64,000 bases of DNA from assembly GCF_026151205.1 (NCBI RefSeq), contig NC_087076.1, forward strand, positions 8,098,902-8,162,901. Reading direction: 5' to 3'. The notes beneath the pieces are model-generated. The model was not told the DNA's origin, searched no databases, and saw nothing but the letters and a program-made list of their open reading frames with translations. Below, one piece after another: positions 24,165 through 35,187 of this stretch. A program made the position numbers and the translations under genes. This stretch comes from Bolinopsis microptera (lineage: Eukaryota > Ctenophora > Tentaculata > Lobata > Bolinopsidae). How positions within the stretch are numbered: position 1 is the stretch's first letter; each line of letters starts with the position of its first letter.

Positions 24165-24744
24165 AGGTGCACTGATAGTTTTTGTAGTTTTATTTGAGTT
24201 TTTATAGATTGGTTTTATCCGTTGTCACATTGTTTTACTGCTTCTCTATTCAGTTTGAAATAGTACGTGTTTTCACAAGACAGAGTGAGTTTGTAAGGGG
24301 TCGTTCACATATTACGTAATCAGCCGAGGGGGGTTTCAAAATGATTACGCTACGAGTAAGTTTGTAAACAGGTGGCTAAGTAGAATGAGAGCAGATGTGC
24401 CTCATTTGTTATTATTACGTCACTTTTACAGCTTAAATTGCATTTCAACACTCACAAGCACCCGAAGAGCCTTTTTGACAGAGTACTACACACACCGCAC
24501 TGGACACCTGGGCAGTTGTCCTTTGTCTTATAAGATTATACCACCTTTGTCTTGTTATACTTATTTAGAAAGTTAGACAATTTGTTATACTAGCTTTTTC
24601 CCTTGTAACACTCACAGTGTCAGAATTTAGACTCGCAAATTTATAAATATCAATATTGCATCAGCTATTTGACGGTATATATAATATATTGTATCCCTCT
24701 TTTGATTTTGTTTCCTCTAATCTTATCTCACTTTGTAGCTGACA
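24165..24744 (+). other. KARS1 3' flank and ZIP gene 5' flank
   Basis: It should hold the lysyl-tRNA synthetase 3' UTR and the ZIP promoter. At 24298-24360 a short repeat-like block (GTTCACATATTACGTAATC with an imperfect inverse in TGATTACGC) resembles another at 52729. A possible splice acceptor TTTGTAG precedes the ZIP ATG, so a non-coding 5' exon may exist. Confidence 0.4.
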
Positions 24745-27151
24745 ATGGAATCCCTACTGGTATGGCAGTTAATATCTATAGTGAGTCTTATTATTGGAGT
24801 GTACTTGTTTGGATTCGCCCCTCTGTTGCTAGGTAACAGCATCAGTAAAGGTCATGTCAGTCTGCTGTCTGCTTTCTCTGGGGGTGTCCTCATTGGTACT
24901 ACATTCATTCATCTCTTTCCTGAGGTTATTATTACTACTATTGTTATTTACAGTATTTTAAATGGGATTACGAATAAGAAATTAAGAGCTCTTACATACA
25001 TTTTCTTTGAAGATATGACGAATTAAATTCTAAATAACTTGCACACTTTAGAGATATCCAGGTTGTAATTATTTAATATTCAGGTATCAGAATCAGCAGC
25101 TAAGTTCAGATGTGCAGTAGGAATGGACTCCCCCTACCCAATAGGAGAGCTGCTAATCTGTGTGGGTCTAATAGCAGTAATGATAATAGAGAACATGGCA
25201 GCAGAGTATGAACACATAGCACACGAAGTAAAGATACAAGCAAGGATAGAGGATGAAGACGATGAGGGAGCCGCGCTGTTTGATCCGCATAACCACAAGG
25301 CACTGAACGGACACAGCCATGATGGTGGAGGAGGGCATGGTCATGGTGGGGGAGGTCACAGTCACACCTCTCATTTTGCTATGGTTAGTTGTGCAGTTTG
25401 AGATTAGCTTCATGTGTTGATAGTGTATACTGGTTGCTAATCAGTACACAGTTCCAACAGTCAACACTACGTATGAAGCGATAAGTGACGCGTCTTGATA
25501 TTGAGCTAGACTGCATGATAAATAATATCTATGTAGCTACAATACACTTTGTAGAACGATTTCAGACAGCATAGAATAATTATTCGATAGCGGTTCAAAG
25601 CAATTGGTTAATTGGTATTTGTCGCAAGTTTCGTTTTCGTTTTCAAATGCAAAATACAGAACTTTCGTACTGTGCAAAAAAAACTTGTTAGTTTTCTCTT
25701 GGCTGATCAAGGGACAGTGTGGATATGTGATTTGTTGTGAGTTCAGTCTCTTATCCTTCAATAATCAATTAATGGGAAGGTCGACCCAAACTGCTCTAAT
25801 ACACTGTTGTAGCTCAACTAGATTACTCATACATACCACATCTGACTTTAAGTGTACATTGAACACGTAGTTACTGTAGAGTACATTGTACAATGTACAT
25901 TGTTATGGTATTCTACTCAAAGTGTCATAGAGCGTACTGACCAAGGTATTTCCTTATTTTTAACAAAAGACGCAACATTTCTAAAGATCAAACAATTATA
26001 TTAGGCTGGAAAGTAACTAAATAACAATTAAACAATTAAATCCCCTCAGACGGAGGAGCTAGGTTGGGGAGCTTACATTCTGGTGGTGGCTCTGTCAATA
26101 CACTCTATATTGGAGGGTATTGCTATAGGACTAGCTGATACTGTAGAGGATCTTATCACACTGTTCTTATCTGTTATCATTCACGAGGTCATTATGTTGG
26201 GAAGTATTGTTGTACAAGATATCAGGTCTCATCTTTTAACAAAGATAACAAATGTTAGGGCTTATTTTTAAGTTTTAGTTAATATGCATATGTATGTATA
26301 ATGAATAATCAATCTTATCATAAGAACTTAAAGTTCTCCATCAATATAACTTAAAATCTATCAGGTATGCCTGGCATTTGCGCTAGGATTGAAACTCTAT
26401 GTAGACAAACACACCATAAAACAGTTTGTTATCTCCCTCTCCATCTTCGTTATCTCGTGCCCTGTGGGGATTGGTATTGGAATGTTGGTGGTGGAGCATT
26501 TTACTGACGTCACTCTCACTAAAATAGTATTCGTACTAAAAGCTCTGGCTACAGGTAACTAACTAGTAACTAGTAACTAGTAACTAGTAACTAACTAACT
26601 ACAGGTTACTTTACTCTGCATATATCTGGACTGAACATTTCGGAGATTCTATAAATTAACTACAAGATGTTCCTTGTTCATGAGTTCAATCACAATAAAA
26701 ACTATTGTCAGCGGTATTATGCGTAAACAAGTATCTTTTGCTTGAAGTACGGTATTGATTTGCTCATATAAAATGCACGGACCCATCACTGTACCCGCTG
26801 TACCATTCCAATATAAGTAATAATATTATGATCAAATTAACCTTAATATCACGTCAGGCTGTAATTCAAGTGTAATTCGGGGGTTGCGTGGTACTAATAC
26901 GTGGGTAGTGAATATTATATTTCCTATTTTATCAAAACTTACCACCTACTATCCCAGGAACGTTCGTACAGGTCACATTCCTGGAGATTGTAGCCCCGGA
27001 ATTCTCTCACCGTCACATCAACCAGCTCTTCAAGATGGCATCCTTAACCTTTGGGTTCATCTTTATATCTATTGTCATGTACTCGATACACGAGTTTCCC
27101 AGCACTGACTTTTGTAAATCTTTGATTGAGGGCGTGGTCGGGAATGTGTGA
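24745..27151 (+). CDS. ZIP-family zinc transporter (SLC39A1/2/3-like)
   Basis: Exons: 24745-24924, 25084-25383, 26050-26187, 26365-26554 and 26958-27151, giving 333 aa. Frame and splice sites agree throughout. ZIP proteins move Zn2+ (and related metals) into the cytosol. It shows eight likely membrane segments: TM1 VWQLISIVSLIIGVYLFGF; TM2 with the subfamily signature SAFSGGVLIGTTFIHLFPE; a His-rich cytosolic loop (about 136-158, repeated GHGH/HSH between glycines); TM4 with the metal-site motif HSILEG (about 178-183); TM5 ending SVIIHE; and TM7-8 GTFVQVTFLEIV and FGFIFISIVMYS. Length and signature fit the ZIP1-3 branch rather than the LIV-1 branch. The exon 4 donor opens a tandem GTAACTA array. 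Confidence 0.93.
26555..26606 (+). repeat. GTAACTA tandem array at a 5' splice site
   Basis: Starting exactly at the donor of ZIP exon 4, the unit TAACTAG/TAACTAAC repeats about six times, so several GTAACT donor-like sites follow one another. Confidence 0.8.
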
Positions 27152-27781
27152 CTGTGGGAAGTCTGTCAGTTTTTAAATGTTTTTATGTTTTACGAGTTAG
27201 TGAAGCGATGATTCACTTATTATTGCTAATTTGACGGTTTTGTCTTAACCCCAGCTTTGTTTCGTTGTTATTTCAGTGCTACTTTAATTGCAGAACATCG
27301 TAATTTGTTAAGTTAAGACACAATATATTATATTCTCAATCAATTTTCTCAGTATGATAAACTAACATTCATTGTGGTCATGTAAAGACTGGTAATCGGA
27401 ATATATTCTCAAGAAATAACAATACTTTTGATTGTAATTAGTTATATATTTGTTAATGTTATTTGTAAATTACAGTAGGTTAATTTGAAAATTCGTTATT
27501 ATAATAATATTGTAAACAGTAAATTCGCTATCAAATAGCTATTCTCTTCACTGTGTTGTATTAGCTAATTAATTGCCTGTGCTTAATTTGTCTTAACTTA
27601 ATTTGCCCCCAACAGCTTGTCCATAAGCCGAATTAGTAAAATGATAATTAAATGGTTTGTTCTATTTTTGCTTATTTGTTGATAGTTTCTATGCACTTAC
27701 AAAGATTATAAGTGCGAATCTAAAAAACTGTTGAAGTTTTTAACGTGTGTTTAAAATATTAATTCCCTTTTTCTATTAATA
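27152..27781 (+). other. ZIP gene 3' flank
   Basis: AT-rich presumed 3' UTR and spacer. No further exon or repeat was recognised. Confidence 0.4.
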
Positions 27782-28342
27782 ATGAGGTCTGATCGTCATC
27801 TTCGTACAGCGTTCGATGTCTGTGTGAAGGTAAAATGGTGATATCCTCTGGATCAGGCAGAGGTCGAGTGTTATCGGGATTATTTCTGTAGTAGTGGAAC
27901 AGCAATACTAAGGTAATGGGACTACTGCGGACCCTCTACCGGCCAAACCTTGTTAACAAAGCCGCAGTCAAGGTTCGGTGAACGGTAGCTCGTCGGAGAA
28001 GATAAAGGCCTTGCTCAGCAATGGGTAGGGTTTGCAGTTTAGATAGCCATGTGGCACGCTGCAACTAAATTATTCGAGATTCTTCTCGAATAATTTTCAA
28101 GACTTGATGTCAACTTATTATCGGAGAAAAAGACGATTTATAAAGGAGCAACCTAACATTCTACCTACTCCTCATTTCTTAAGACGTCCACTACATGATG
28201 TTGCTTTACCAATTTGACTTATGTCCCTTAAGCGCTTTTAACTACCGTTCACCGAACCTTGACTGCGGCTTTGTTAACAAGGTTTGGCCGGTAGAGGGTC
28301 CGCAGTAGTCCCATTACCTTAGTATTGCTGTTCCACTACTAC
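27782..28342. mobile_element. Foldback element with perfect 101-bp inverted repeat
   Basis: 27888-27988 and 28242-28342 are exact inverse copies over 101 bp (outer ends GTAGTAGTGGAACAGC, inner ends GGTTCGGTGAACGGTAG) around a 253-bp loop. The 13-mer CTTTTTCTATTAA occurs just before 27782 and again from 28342, which could be a target duplication enclosing 27782-28342. No ORF with recognisable protein is present. Perfect arms imply recent origin or gene conversion. Confidence 0.85.
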
Positions 28343-28659
28343 TTTTTCTATTAAATTCAGAATGAAGCGTTAATCTAATTAACATTCATACCGTATTTAC
28401 TATTTGTAGTTTGTCTATTATTTCTTCATGAATTTTTTGTCATAAAACAGAATTGCTAATGCAAACAGCTTAAATGAATGATCATTCCTTTTTAAGGGTT
28501 ACATATGTTAGTTTCCCGGATTTATTTCTCATTTATTCCTTTGAACTTTGTTGTGAAAAAACGTTGTTTGAAATGGTTATTATGACTTAATATGTCGTTT
28601 TATTGAAAACTGTACTTTGCAAATTTTTGCTTCAATGTTTTGAAATTTGAGTTTTGATT

Positions 28660-29860
28660 TTGTCGGGGGGGGGGGGGGCCAATGGCATAAATGGAGAAAA
28701 TGGAGAATTACTCATAGGTTTTTCCATTTTCTCCATAGAAATAGTCTCCATTTTATGCCATTTTATGCCATTTTATGCCATTGAAAACCTGAAAAATTTA
28801 GAATTTCGAGAAAAATTATTTTAAAAAAAGATATTTTCGGCCAATTATGAACAGAGTATCATGAAACATGGAGAAAAGTGGTTTTCAGAAAAACTTTGAA
28901 AAATGTTGACTTAGAAAATGTTCGGTCCGAGTCATTTTCGATACGTACCTCCCGTATCGAGAGCTCCCGATTCCGAGCTCTTGTTGCAAAGGGGAGGCCT
29001 GCCTTCCGAGATCGCATTACTTCGAGTCCAAAATTGTGTATCGAGGGGAAGGTGTGGACTTCGAAAAACCGAAAAAATATTTTCGGCAAATAATGAACAG
29101 AGTAGCATGAAACGTGGAGAAAAGTGTTTTTCAGAAAAACTTTGAAAAATGTTGACTTAGAAAATTACCCCTCGGTACACAATTTTGGACTCGAGGCTTC
29201 CCCCTGGTAATGCGATCTCGGAAGGCAGGCCTCCCCTTTGCAACACGAGCTCGGAATCGGGAGCTCTCGATACGAGAGGTACGTATCGAGAATGACTCGG
29301 GCCGAAAATTTTCTAAGTCAAAATTTTTCAAAGTTTTTCTAAAAACCACTTTTCTCCACGTTTCATGCTACCCTCTTCATTATTAGCCGAAAATATTTTT
29401 TTGGTTTTTCGGTTTATCGAAGTCTGCACCTACCCCTCGATACACAAATTTGGACTCGAGGCTTCCCCCTGGTAATGCGATCTCGGAAGGCAGGCCTCCC
29501 CTTTGCAGTGCGAGCTTGTTTCGACTGTCGAGGATGTAGGTCTCACTTCTCAGTGCCTATTACTCTCCCCTATTACTCACTCCTGCTGTAGCCTGTAGAA
29601 ATAAGTTTACACTAGGCTTGAGTAATTATGAGTTTGCCTGAAGTGTGCCTCTACTAACCTAGTATAAGCATCTAGTAGCCTACTATGAGCTTTCATAAGC
29701 TTGTTACGCCCCTAGTAAGCGTAAATAAACATGTTAGGATGTCCAATTTAGGTGTTAAATGGTGTTAAAGATGAAATTTCGAAGACAAAATTCATGGCAG
29801 AAAATGGAGAAAATGGAGAATTACTCATGGGTTTTTCCATTTTCTCCATAGAGATTTTGT
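28660..29860. repeat. Palindromic multimer flanked by direct repeats
   Basis: About 28830-29050 is inverted at about 29166-29400, with a second copy of the arm start (29075-29165) between them and a third arm piece at 29430-29520. Shared blocks include CGAGAGCTCCCGATTCCGAG and GGGGAGGCCTGCCTTCCGAG. The whole is bracketed by two direct copies (28684-28740; 29795-29850) of a small inverted repeat: TGGAGAAAATGGAGAATTAC, a short spacer, TTTTTCCATTTTCTCCATAG. A 15-base G run precedes it. No gene was found. Confidence 0.8.
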
Positions 29861-29899
29861 CTATCTATTGACATATCACGTACAGCGAGTACATTTGTG

Positions 29900-32030
29900 C
29901 ACAGTATTGCACAACTAATGAGAGATGCCACGTCACGCGCGAACGACAAATTATATGATCTGATCAAAAGTCTACAAATTTTCGCGCAAACGCGGTTCTT
30001 CAACGCGCATGCACGCGCGTCGAGCATTTAAGTGAAACAAAATTTAAATTTGATTGCTTACGTGTTACGGCATTACAATGAATAATGATATCATAATAAA
30101 TATTATAAGTAGACATCCGATAATAAACTTGTTTGTTGTTAGGTCCAGTACAACCCAAGATTTCGCCCGACTAACAAAATAAAAAGAGCTAGCATGTTCT
30201 TCAAACGCGCATTCTTAGGCTGCACGGGAATCGCTATAATTCTACGTCATATTAAAAACTTTGATTCAACATTCAAGATGTCAATCCTTCGCATCTCACC
30301 TATCTGCATTCGTCATACGTTGTATGACCCGCCGCGCACGAAGTGCGCGGCTCCCCCTGTATCGTCAAAACCAGATGCGAAGGATTGACATCGTGAATCA
30401 AAAGGTTGCATTGCAAGAAGCGTTATTGGATGCGCGGCGCGGCCCAGAAGTGCATTGCGTTACAATAAAAACCCAACATTATTGTTGAGATACAAAAATA
30501 AATTTAAAGAATATCAACAGTCAGAACTGATTGGTAGAACAGAGTATGTTAAAAGAATTTATTTTAAAAACTCTTTTGCTTGTATCACGTCGTAATTACC
30601 CCCGGCCCCGCCCCCACTGTCGTTTCACTATAGAGTTTCAACGATACAAGGGGAGCCGCGCACTCGTGCGCGGCGCGCGGGTCATGCATGCAACGTATGA
30701 CAATCTTTTTGCTTTTGCTGATTAGGCGCGACACTGCGCTTGACCCACATGCTATACAGCGTGTAGCAACACAGCGCCGAAAACGAAAAAGCTATAAGCG
30801 GTGCGCCGTGCCAAAACCATAAACTCTAAATATTGTTAAGATAAACGATATTTTGCGAGATAATTTACAATTTAGCATGCTGATCTCGTAGGATATTGAA
30901 ATTATACCCGTGCAAGTTCCAAATGTGAGACAGCACTTAAACCATGACCAAAAGTAGTTGGCAAAAAGTTAAGAGCCAGTTGCCTGTAAAAGCTTTACTA
31001 GCTTCCGATTTACTACTCTTGGAGCAAGGAACTCAAGCCTAAAACCGCGACCGGCCGATCGCGATGACAATTGACAAAAATATATTTCAAAACTCAAAGC
31101 TGCGGATGATGACTTACTTACTTACAGTATATAGTATATATTGCTTTAACCAGAGCCCTCTCGCTTGCAGTAGCGTGCGACCGCCGAAAGCGGCAAAGAA
31201 GGCTCTATCCACGGCCACACACTGGCACCACAAATCTTGGTGCCAGTTTAGTAAAACAAAAATTTTAGTAAAACAAAAATTTTTATTTACCACAATCAAT
31301 CAAAACATATTTAATATTATTATACATTTACAAATAAATCTAAATTTAAATTCAGCTATATACACAATACACAGCCCGCCGCGCAGACAGCCACACATTG
31401 CTGAGAGATTCTCAGGTGCAGATGTAAGCGCCGCGCGCGCGAGGTTTGTTTATTCTACCTGTGAAACAAGCGCGTCACGCAGTACGCGTAGACACACGGC
31501 TATGTTAATAGTATATATATACAGTACATGCATGACAGTAATGCAAAGTTGATATTCGTTATTAATTAACGGGTGATACTCGTAAAATATTTGTTTCATA
31601 TATTGCATTGGACCGTCGACAAGTCCAACTCGGCGCGCGTCCTGGTAGGTTATAAACCTACAAGTTATTAATTGTAAAGCAAGAATACGAAGCAAGAATG
31701 CTTTGTATCAAGTTTTGACCCCCACGGTCGTTTCACTAAATTGTTTTACTTTATCGCTTTTACAATACAGGGGAGCCGCGCACTCGTGCGCGGCGGGTCA
31801 TGCAACGTATGAAAAGTATTTTTCGAGAAAATAAAACCTAAACGAATACAATACAAATATTTTGCAAATGATTAAACAAAAATCACACAATTTTATTGAT
31901 TCACGATGTCAATCCTTCGCAGCTCGGTGAGGCACAGTGGTGCATCTCGCCGATCTACCGAAGTGGTAGCGAGAAGCATTATTTGATGCGCGCGCGACCA
32001 AGTAGTGCATCGCGCTACAAACAATTTTAA
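29900..32030. repeat. Dispersed hairpin repeat, copy B (composite)
   Basis: Three copies of the double-hairpin motif GCCGCGCACTCGTGCGCGGC plus the GTCATRCAACGTATGAC arm: 30312-30364 (inverted), 30641-30702 and 31761-31811. GATGTCAATCCTTCGCA occurs at 30278 and 31908 and inverted at 30371. 31150-31200 and 31470-31640 are homologous to 9930-10140 (copy A), partly inverted. It looks like several nested or inverted insertions of one family. No recognisable protein coding. Confidence 0.75.
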
Positions 32031-32048
32031 AGTTTGTTTTTGGAATTT

Positions 32049-32165
32049 TGAACGTAACATGAACATAATAATTTTGTAACTAACAATAGTTAGTTATTTT
32101 ATATACTTACTATAGTTACAAGTTAGTTATAAAATTATTATGTTCATGTTCAAAATTTCAAAGTT
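32049..32165. repeat. Short inverted repeat
   Basis: ACATGAACATAATAATTTTG (from 32057) is inverted at about 32133-32152, with TAACTAAC/GTTAGTTA continuing inward. Total span is about 110 bp. AT-rich foldback of unknown origin. Confidence 0.8.
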
Positions 32166-32375
32166 TTTGACAAATTCGACCGTAACAGTTAAAATCACTT
32201 GAAATCACTTTTTCAAAGTACGTTTAAAAAAATGGTTTTATGATTCTAATGCATCGAGCAAACAATCCCCGTTACGTAACAGCATCTTCTACCTCATAAT
32301 GAATGAAACAATAATGAATAAGTCAAATAACAAATAATGATCTTATTCACATTTAAACTGTACTACCACATTTAA

Positions 32376-33100
32376 GGGGGCAGGGGGGGTCTTCATGGAA
32401 ATTTTCTCAAAATCGACTTTTTAGTTGTTTCTGATAGAGGGGAGTGATATCTATCAGATGCTTTTGATCCGATAGAAAAATATTGTTCCTAGCCGAAATT
32501 ATCGCCGGTAAAAGGTCAGCGCTTGTGTGTAATTGTATTGCGCGAGCGATTTTTGATTGCGTGCCCTGAAAATCGAGTCTAAAAATCTATCTTCTCCTAC
32601 ATTTTTTGAGCAATCACCCTCAAACTTTCAGGATATGTTCTAAGGATCATTTAAAAGGGATTGTCCGGGCAAAATTTTGAGATAGGCCTTTAAATATTTT
32701 TTATTCGATTTTAAAAATCTTGGACCTCGAAAAATCGTCAAAAAACCAGGTCCAAGATTTTCAAAATCGAATAAAAAATGTTTAAAGGCCTATCTCAAAA
32801 TTTTGCCCGGACAATCCCTTCTAAATGATCCTTAGAACATATCCTGAAAGTTTGAGGGTGATTGCTCAAAAAATGTAGGAGAAGATAGATTTTTAGACTC
32901 GATTTTCAGGGCACGCGATCAAAAATCGCTCGCGCAATACAATTACACACAAGCGCTGACCTTCTACCGGCGATAATTTCTGCTAGGAGCAATATTTTTC
33001 TATCGGATTAAAAGCATCTGATAGATATCACTCCCATCTATCAGAAACAACTGAAAAGTCGATTTTGAGAAAATTTCCATGAAGACCCCCCCCTGCCCCC
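32376..33100. mobile_element. 725-bp palindromic foldback element with TTAA target site
   Basis: Arms of about 355 bp are nearly perfect inverse copies around a centre near 32740. The outer ends read GGGGGCAGGGGGGGTC / inverse. TTAA lies immediately outside both ends (32372-32375 and 33101-33104), the target used by piggyBac-type elements. A shorter relative with the same ends and inner blocks lies at 44463-44848. No transposase is present. The element sits directly after the stop codon of the GPCR on the minus strand; the right-hand TTAA contains that stop. Confidence 0.88.
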
Positions 33101-34213
33101 TTAAACTGGTGTTTGTTGATTACCTCCAGGATTCACTTTTCCAATGTTCGGTCCTGTTCTTGCCCTCCCTCGGTTCATTTCAGTTCTTTCCCTTCCTCCT
33201 GAAAAATCGGTTATGTACTGATAAGATAGCTCCAAGTTCGACCAGATAAATGCTCTGAAGCTAGACACGGTCAGACAATAGATGTAGAAATTACTGATGG
33301 TGTTTAAAGACAGGAGCGAGGTCGCAACTCTAAAAAAAGTGGTGTGGAGTGAACTCTTGCTCTTGTCATGTACGCTAATGATAGATTCCCCAATACAGTA
33401 AGCAGTATATGGTAGGAGGGACAAGCAGAAGACTGTGGCTGTAAGGACTGTTGTCATGATCCCCTGCCACTTCAAACTTTCCCTGCTCCGGGAAACAATT
33501 TTTCTGGCTTCAATCAGCAAACAAATGGTAGTTGATACAACCAGGGATGTTGGAATGACTCCAAATATCACTGAAATAAAAGGCTTCAGGTAGTGCCAAA
33601 TCTCCGATGAGAAACCATAATCGCATGAATAGCCCCTATTCGAAAAAGAAACATCATCTTTATCTACGAGAAGGAGTGCCACAGGGAAGGTGAATGCTGC
33701 CAACCAGCATGCCACGCAGATAAAGTGTGCTTTCTTTGAAGTGATTGTTCCAAATTTAAAGGGGTATTTCAGTAAGATCAGCTTGCTGGTTGTCATGGCA
33801 CAGATGAGAAGTATACTCGTCAGATAGCAATAAAACGCTGCATAGGAGCACAAGTAGCAGAAGAAGTTTCCTAGCACCCAATTATCAGAGATGACAGAGA
33901 ACATATTTGGGAGAACGGCGGTAGCAGATAGAATCAGGTCACAGAATGCTATGTGCTGAATGACAACAATGATGACTCAGTGAAGTTTAAAGGCCTTGTA
34001 CTTTATGGATGCTATGAGAATGGTTGTGTCTCCTATTAGAGATGAGATGAGAACGAATAGATAGCATCCGGCCCATGTGTATCGTATAACATCACTTTTA
34101 ATGCCATAAGCAGTTTTGTTACTGAACTCTGTTTTCATAATCATGTATTTGCAAAAATAGACAAGTTCTATTGACTGAGCGACAAGTAGATTAAAAAAAG
34201 AGAAATGAGCCAT
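33101..34213 (-). pseudogene. Class A (rhodopsin-like) GPCR with one in-frame TGA
   Basis: A single exon from ATG 34213 to TAA 33101 reads as a complete seven-helix receptor except for one TGA at 33979-33977 in the TM1-TM2 loop. Both halves are in the same frame. TM1 is WAGCYLFVLISSLIGDTTIL (Asp where Asn1.50 is usual). TM2 is QHIAFCDLILSATAVLP (Asp2.50). TM3 has the disulfide Cys and ends TTSK instead of DRY. Helices 4-6 carry the expected W/P residues (SLLPYTAY in TM6). TM7 is NTISNFYIY, an NPxxY variant. The ligand class is not recognisable. It may be a young pseudogene, a polymorphic null allele, read-through, or an assembly error. Confidence 0.8.
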
Positions 34214-35187
34214 ACATTTTGTGCATCAAAATTGTATTACATCACAATTTCAGTGTTTCTCCATGATAATAAAATGATCTCCTATTTTATTTCCTTGTTG
34301 AGGGTAATATGATAGCCCATTTCTTATATCTTAAAGGGACATGTAATGGAGCAATATTGCTACTCAATTTAAAGATTTAGAGGTTCTTTAGAGGGCGTAC
34401 TCAAAATTGGGTCAAGTTTTCAATAATTAACAGATTCCCATCAGTGACTCGATTTGATTCACCTTATCACATTCTCAAAACGATAGTTGCACTCAAAGAT
34501 GATCCTGGCCAGGATCGGATCACATGACATATGTGATCCATGGGATCAAAAGCAGCTGATAGATTATTACAACTGTAAAACTAAAGTCAATTTCTACAAT
34601 GTTAAAGTTTGCTCCTTTAAATGTTAAAATTTGTTGACAAAATTGATTGGGTCATAATCAGATCGTGTGATACCACACATCAATCAAGCAGCTGATTAGA
34701 TTCTCCAAGTGTACGATGGTGCACTGCACTTGATTAAGTACCTTATTGGAAATATTTAAATTTTAGCAGGAAAATTGTTAAAATCATTATCATCACTCTA
34801 TAATTGGCAATATACAAAAATACAACTGTGTGCTCTACGCACCACTCCGCTCTGCAGTAGTTTAGAGTTTGTGATTAAATATGAACTAATAAAAGAAGTA
34901 TTATACTAAAAATAGCAGTCAAATGTAAAGAACACGAAATTGAATAGCAACATTACACGAAGAAAATATTAAACAGATATACAAATAATATTTTGCAGAA
35001 TGCAGATAATATGGCCAATGTTCTGTGCATTTGGGCAAACTTAATGTTGGTTTTTCCTCGCATTCAATGGCCATACCATGTCTTATTTGCTATGACTAAA
35101 TGGCTATTCTGATGATAGCTTGGTTGAATCACTAAAAGAATTTTAACTGTAATGACTAATGGTCTAAGCAAGGAATGGTCACTCAAT
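34214..35187. other. Intergenic, nothing recognised
   Basis: AT-rich sequence upstream of the GPCR (its promoter is expected here) and before the LINE. TGTGATCC/GGATCACA-like short inversions near 34500 are not assignable. Confidence 0.4.

Noticed and set aside
25106-25413. Minus-strand ORFs opposite ZIP exon 2
   Set aside because: Shadows of the His/Gly-rich coding exon on the plus strand.
28859-29349. ORFs within the palindromic array
   Set aside because: The same peptide appears on both strands because the DNA is palindromic; no protein family.
30194-31695. Short ORFs in the hairpin repeat region
   Set aside because: They follow the repeat units and hairpins rather than any conserved protein; inconsistent between copies.
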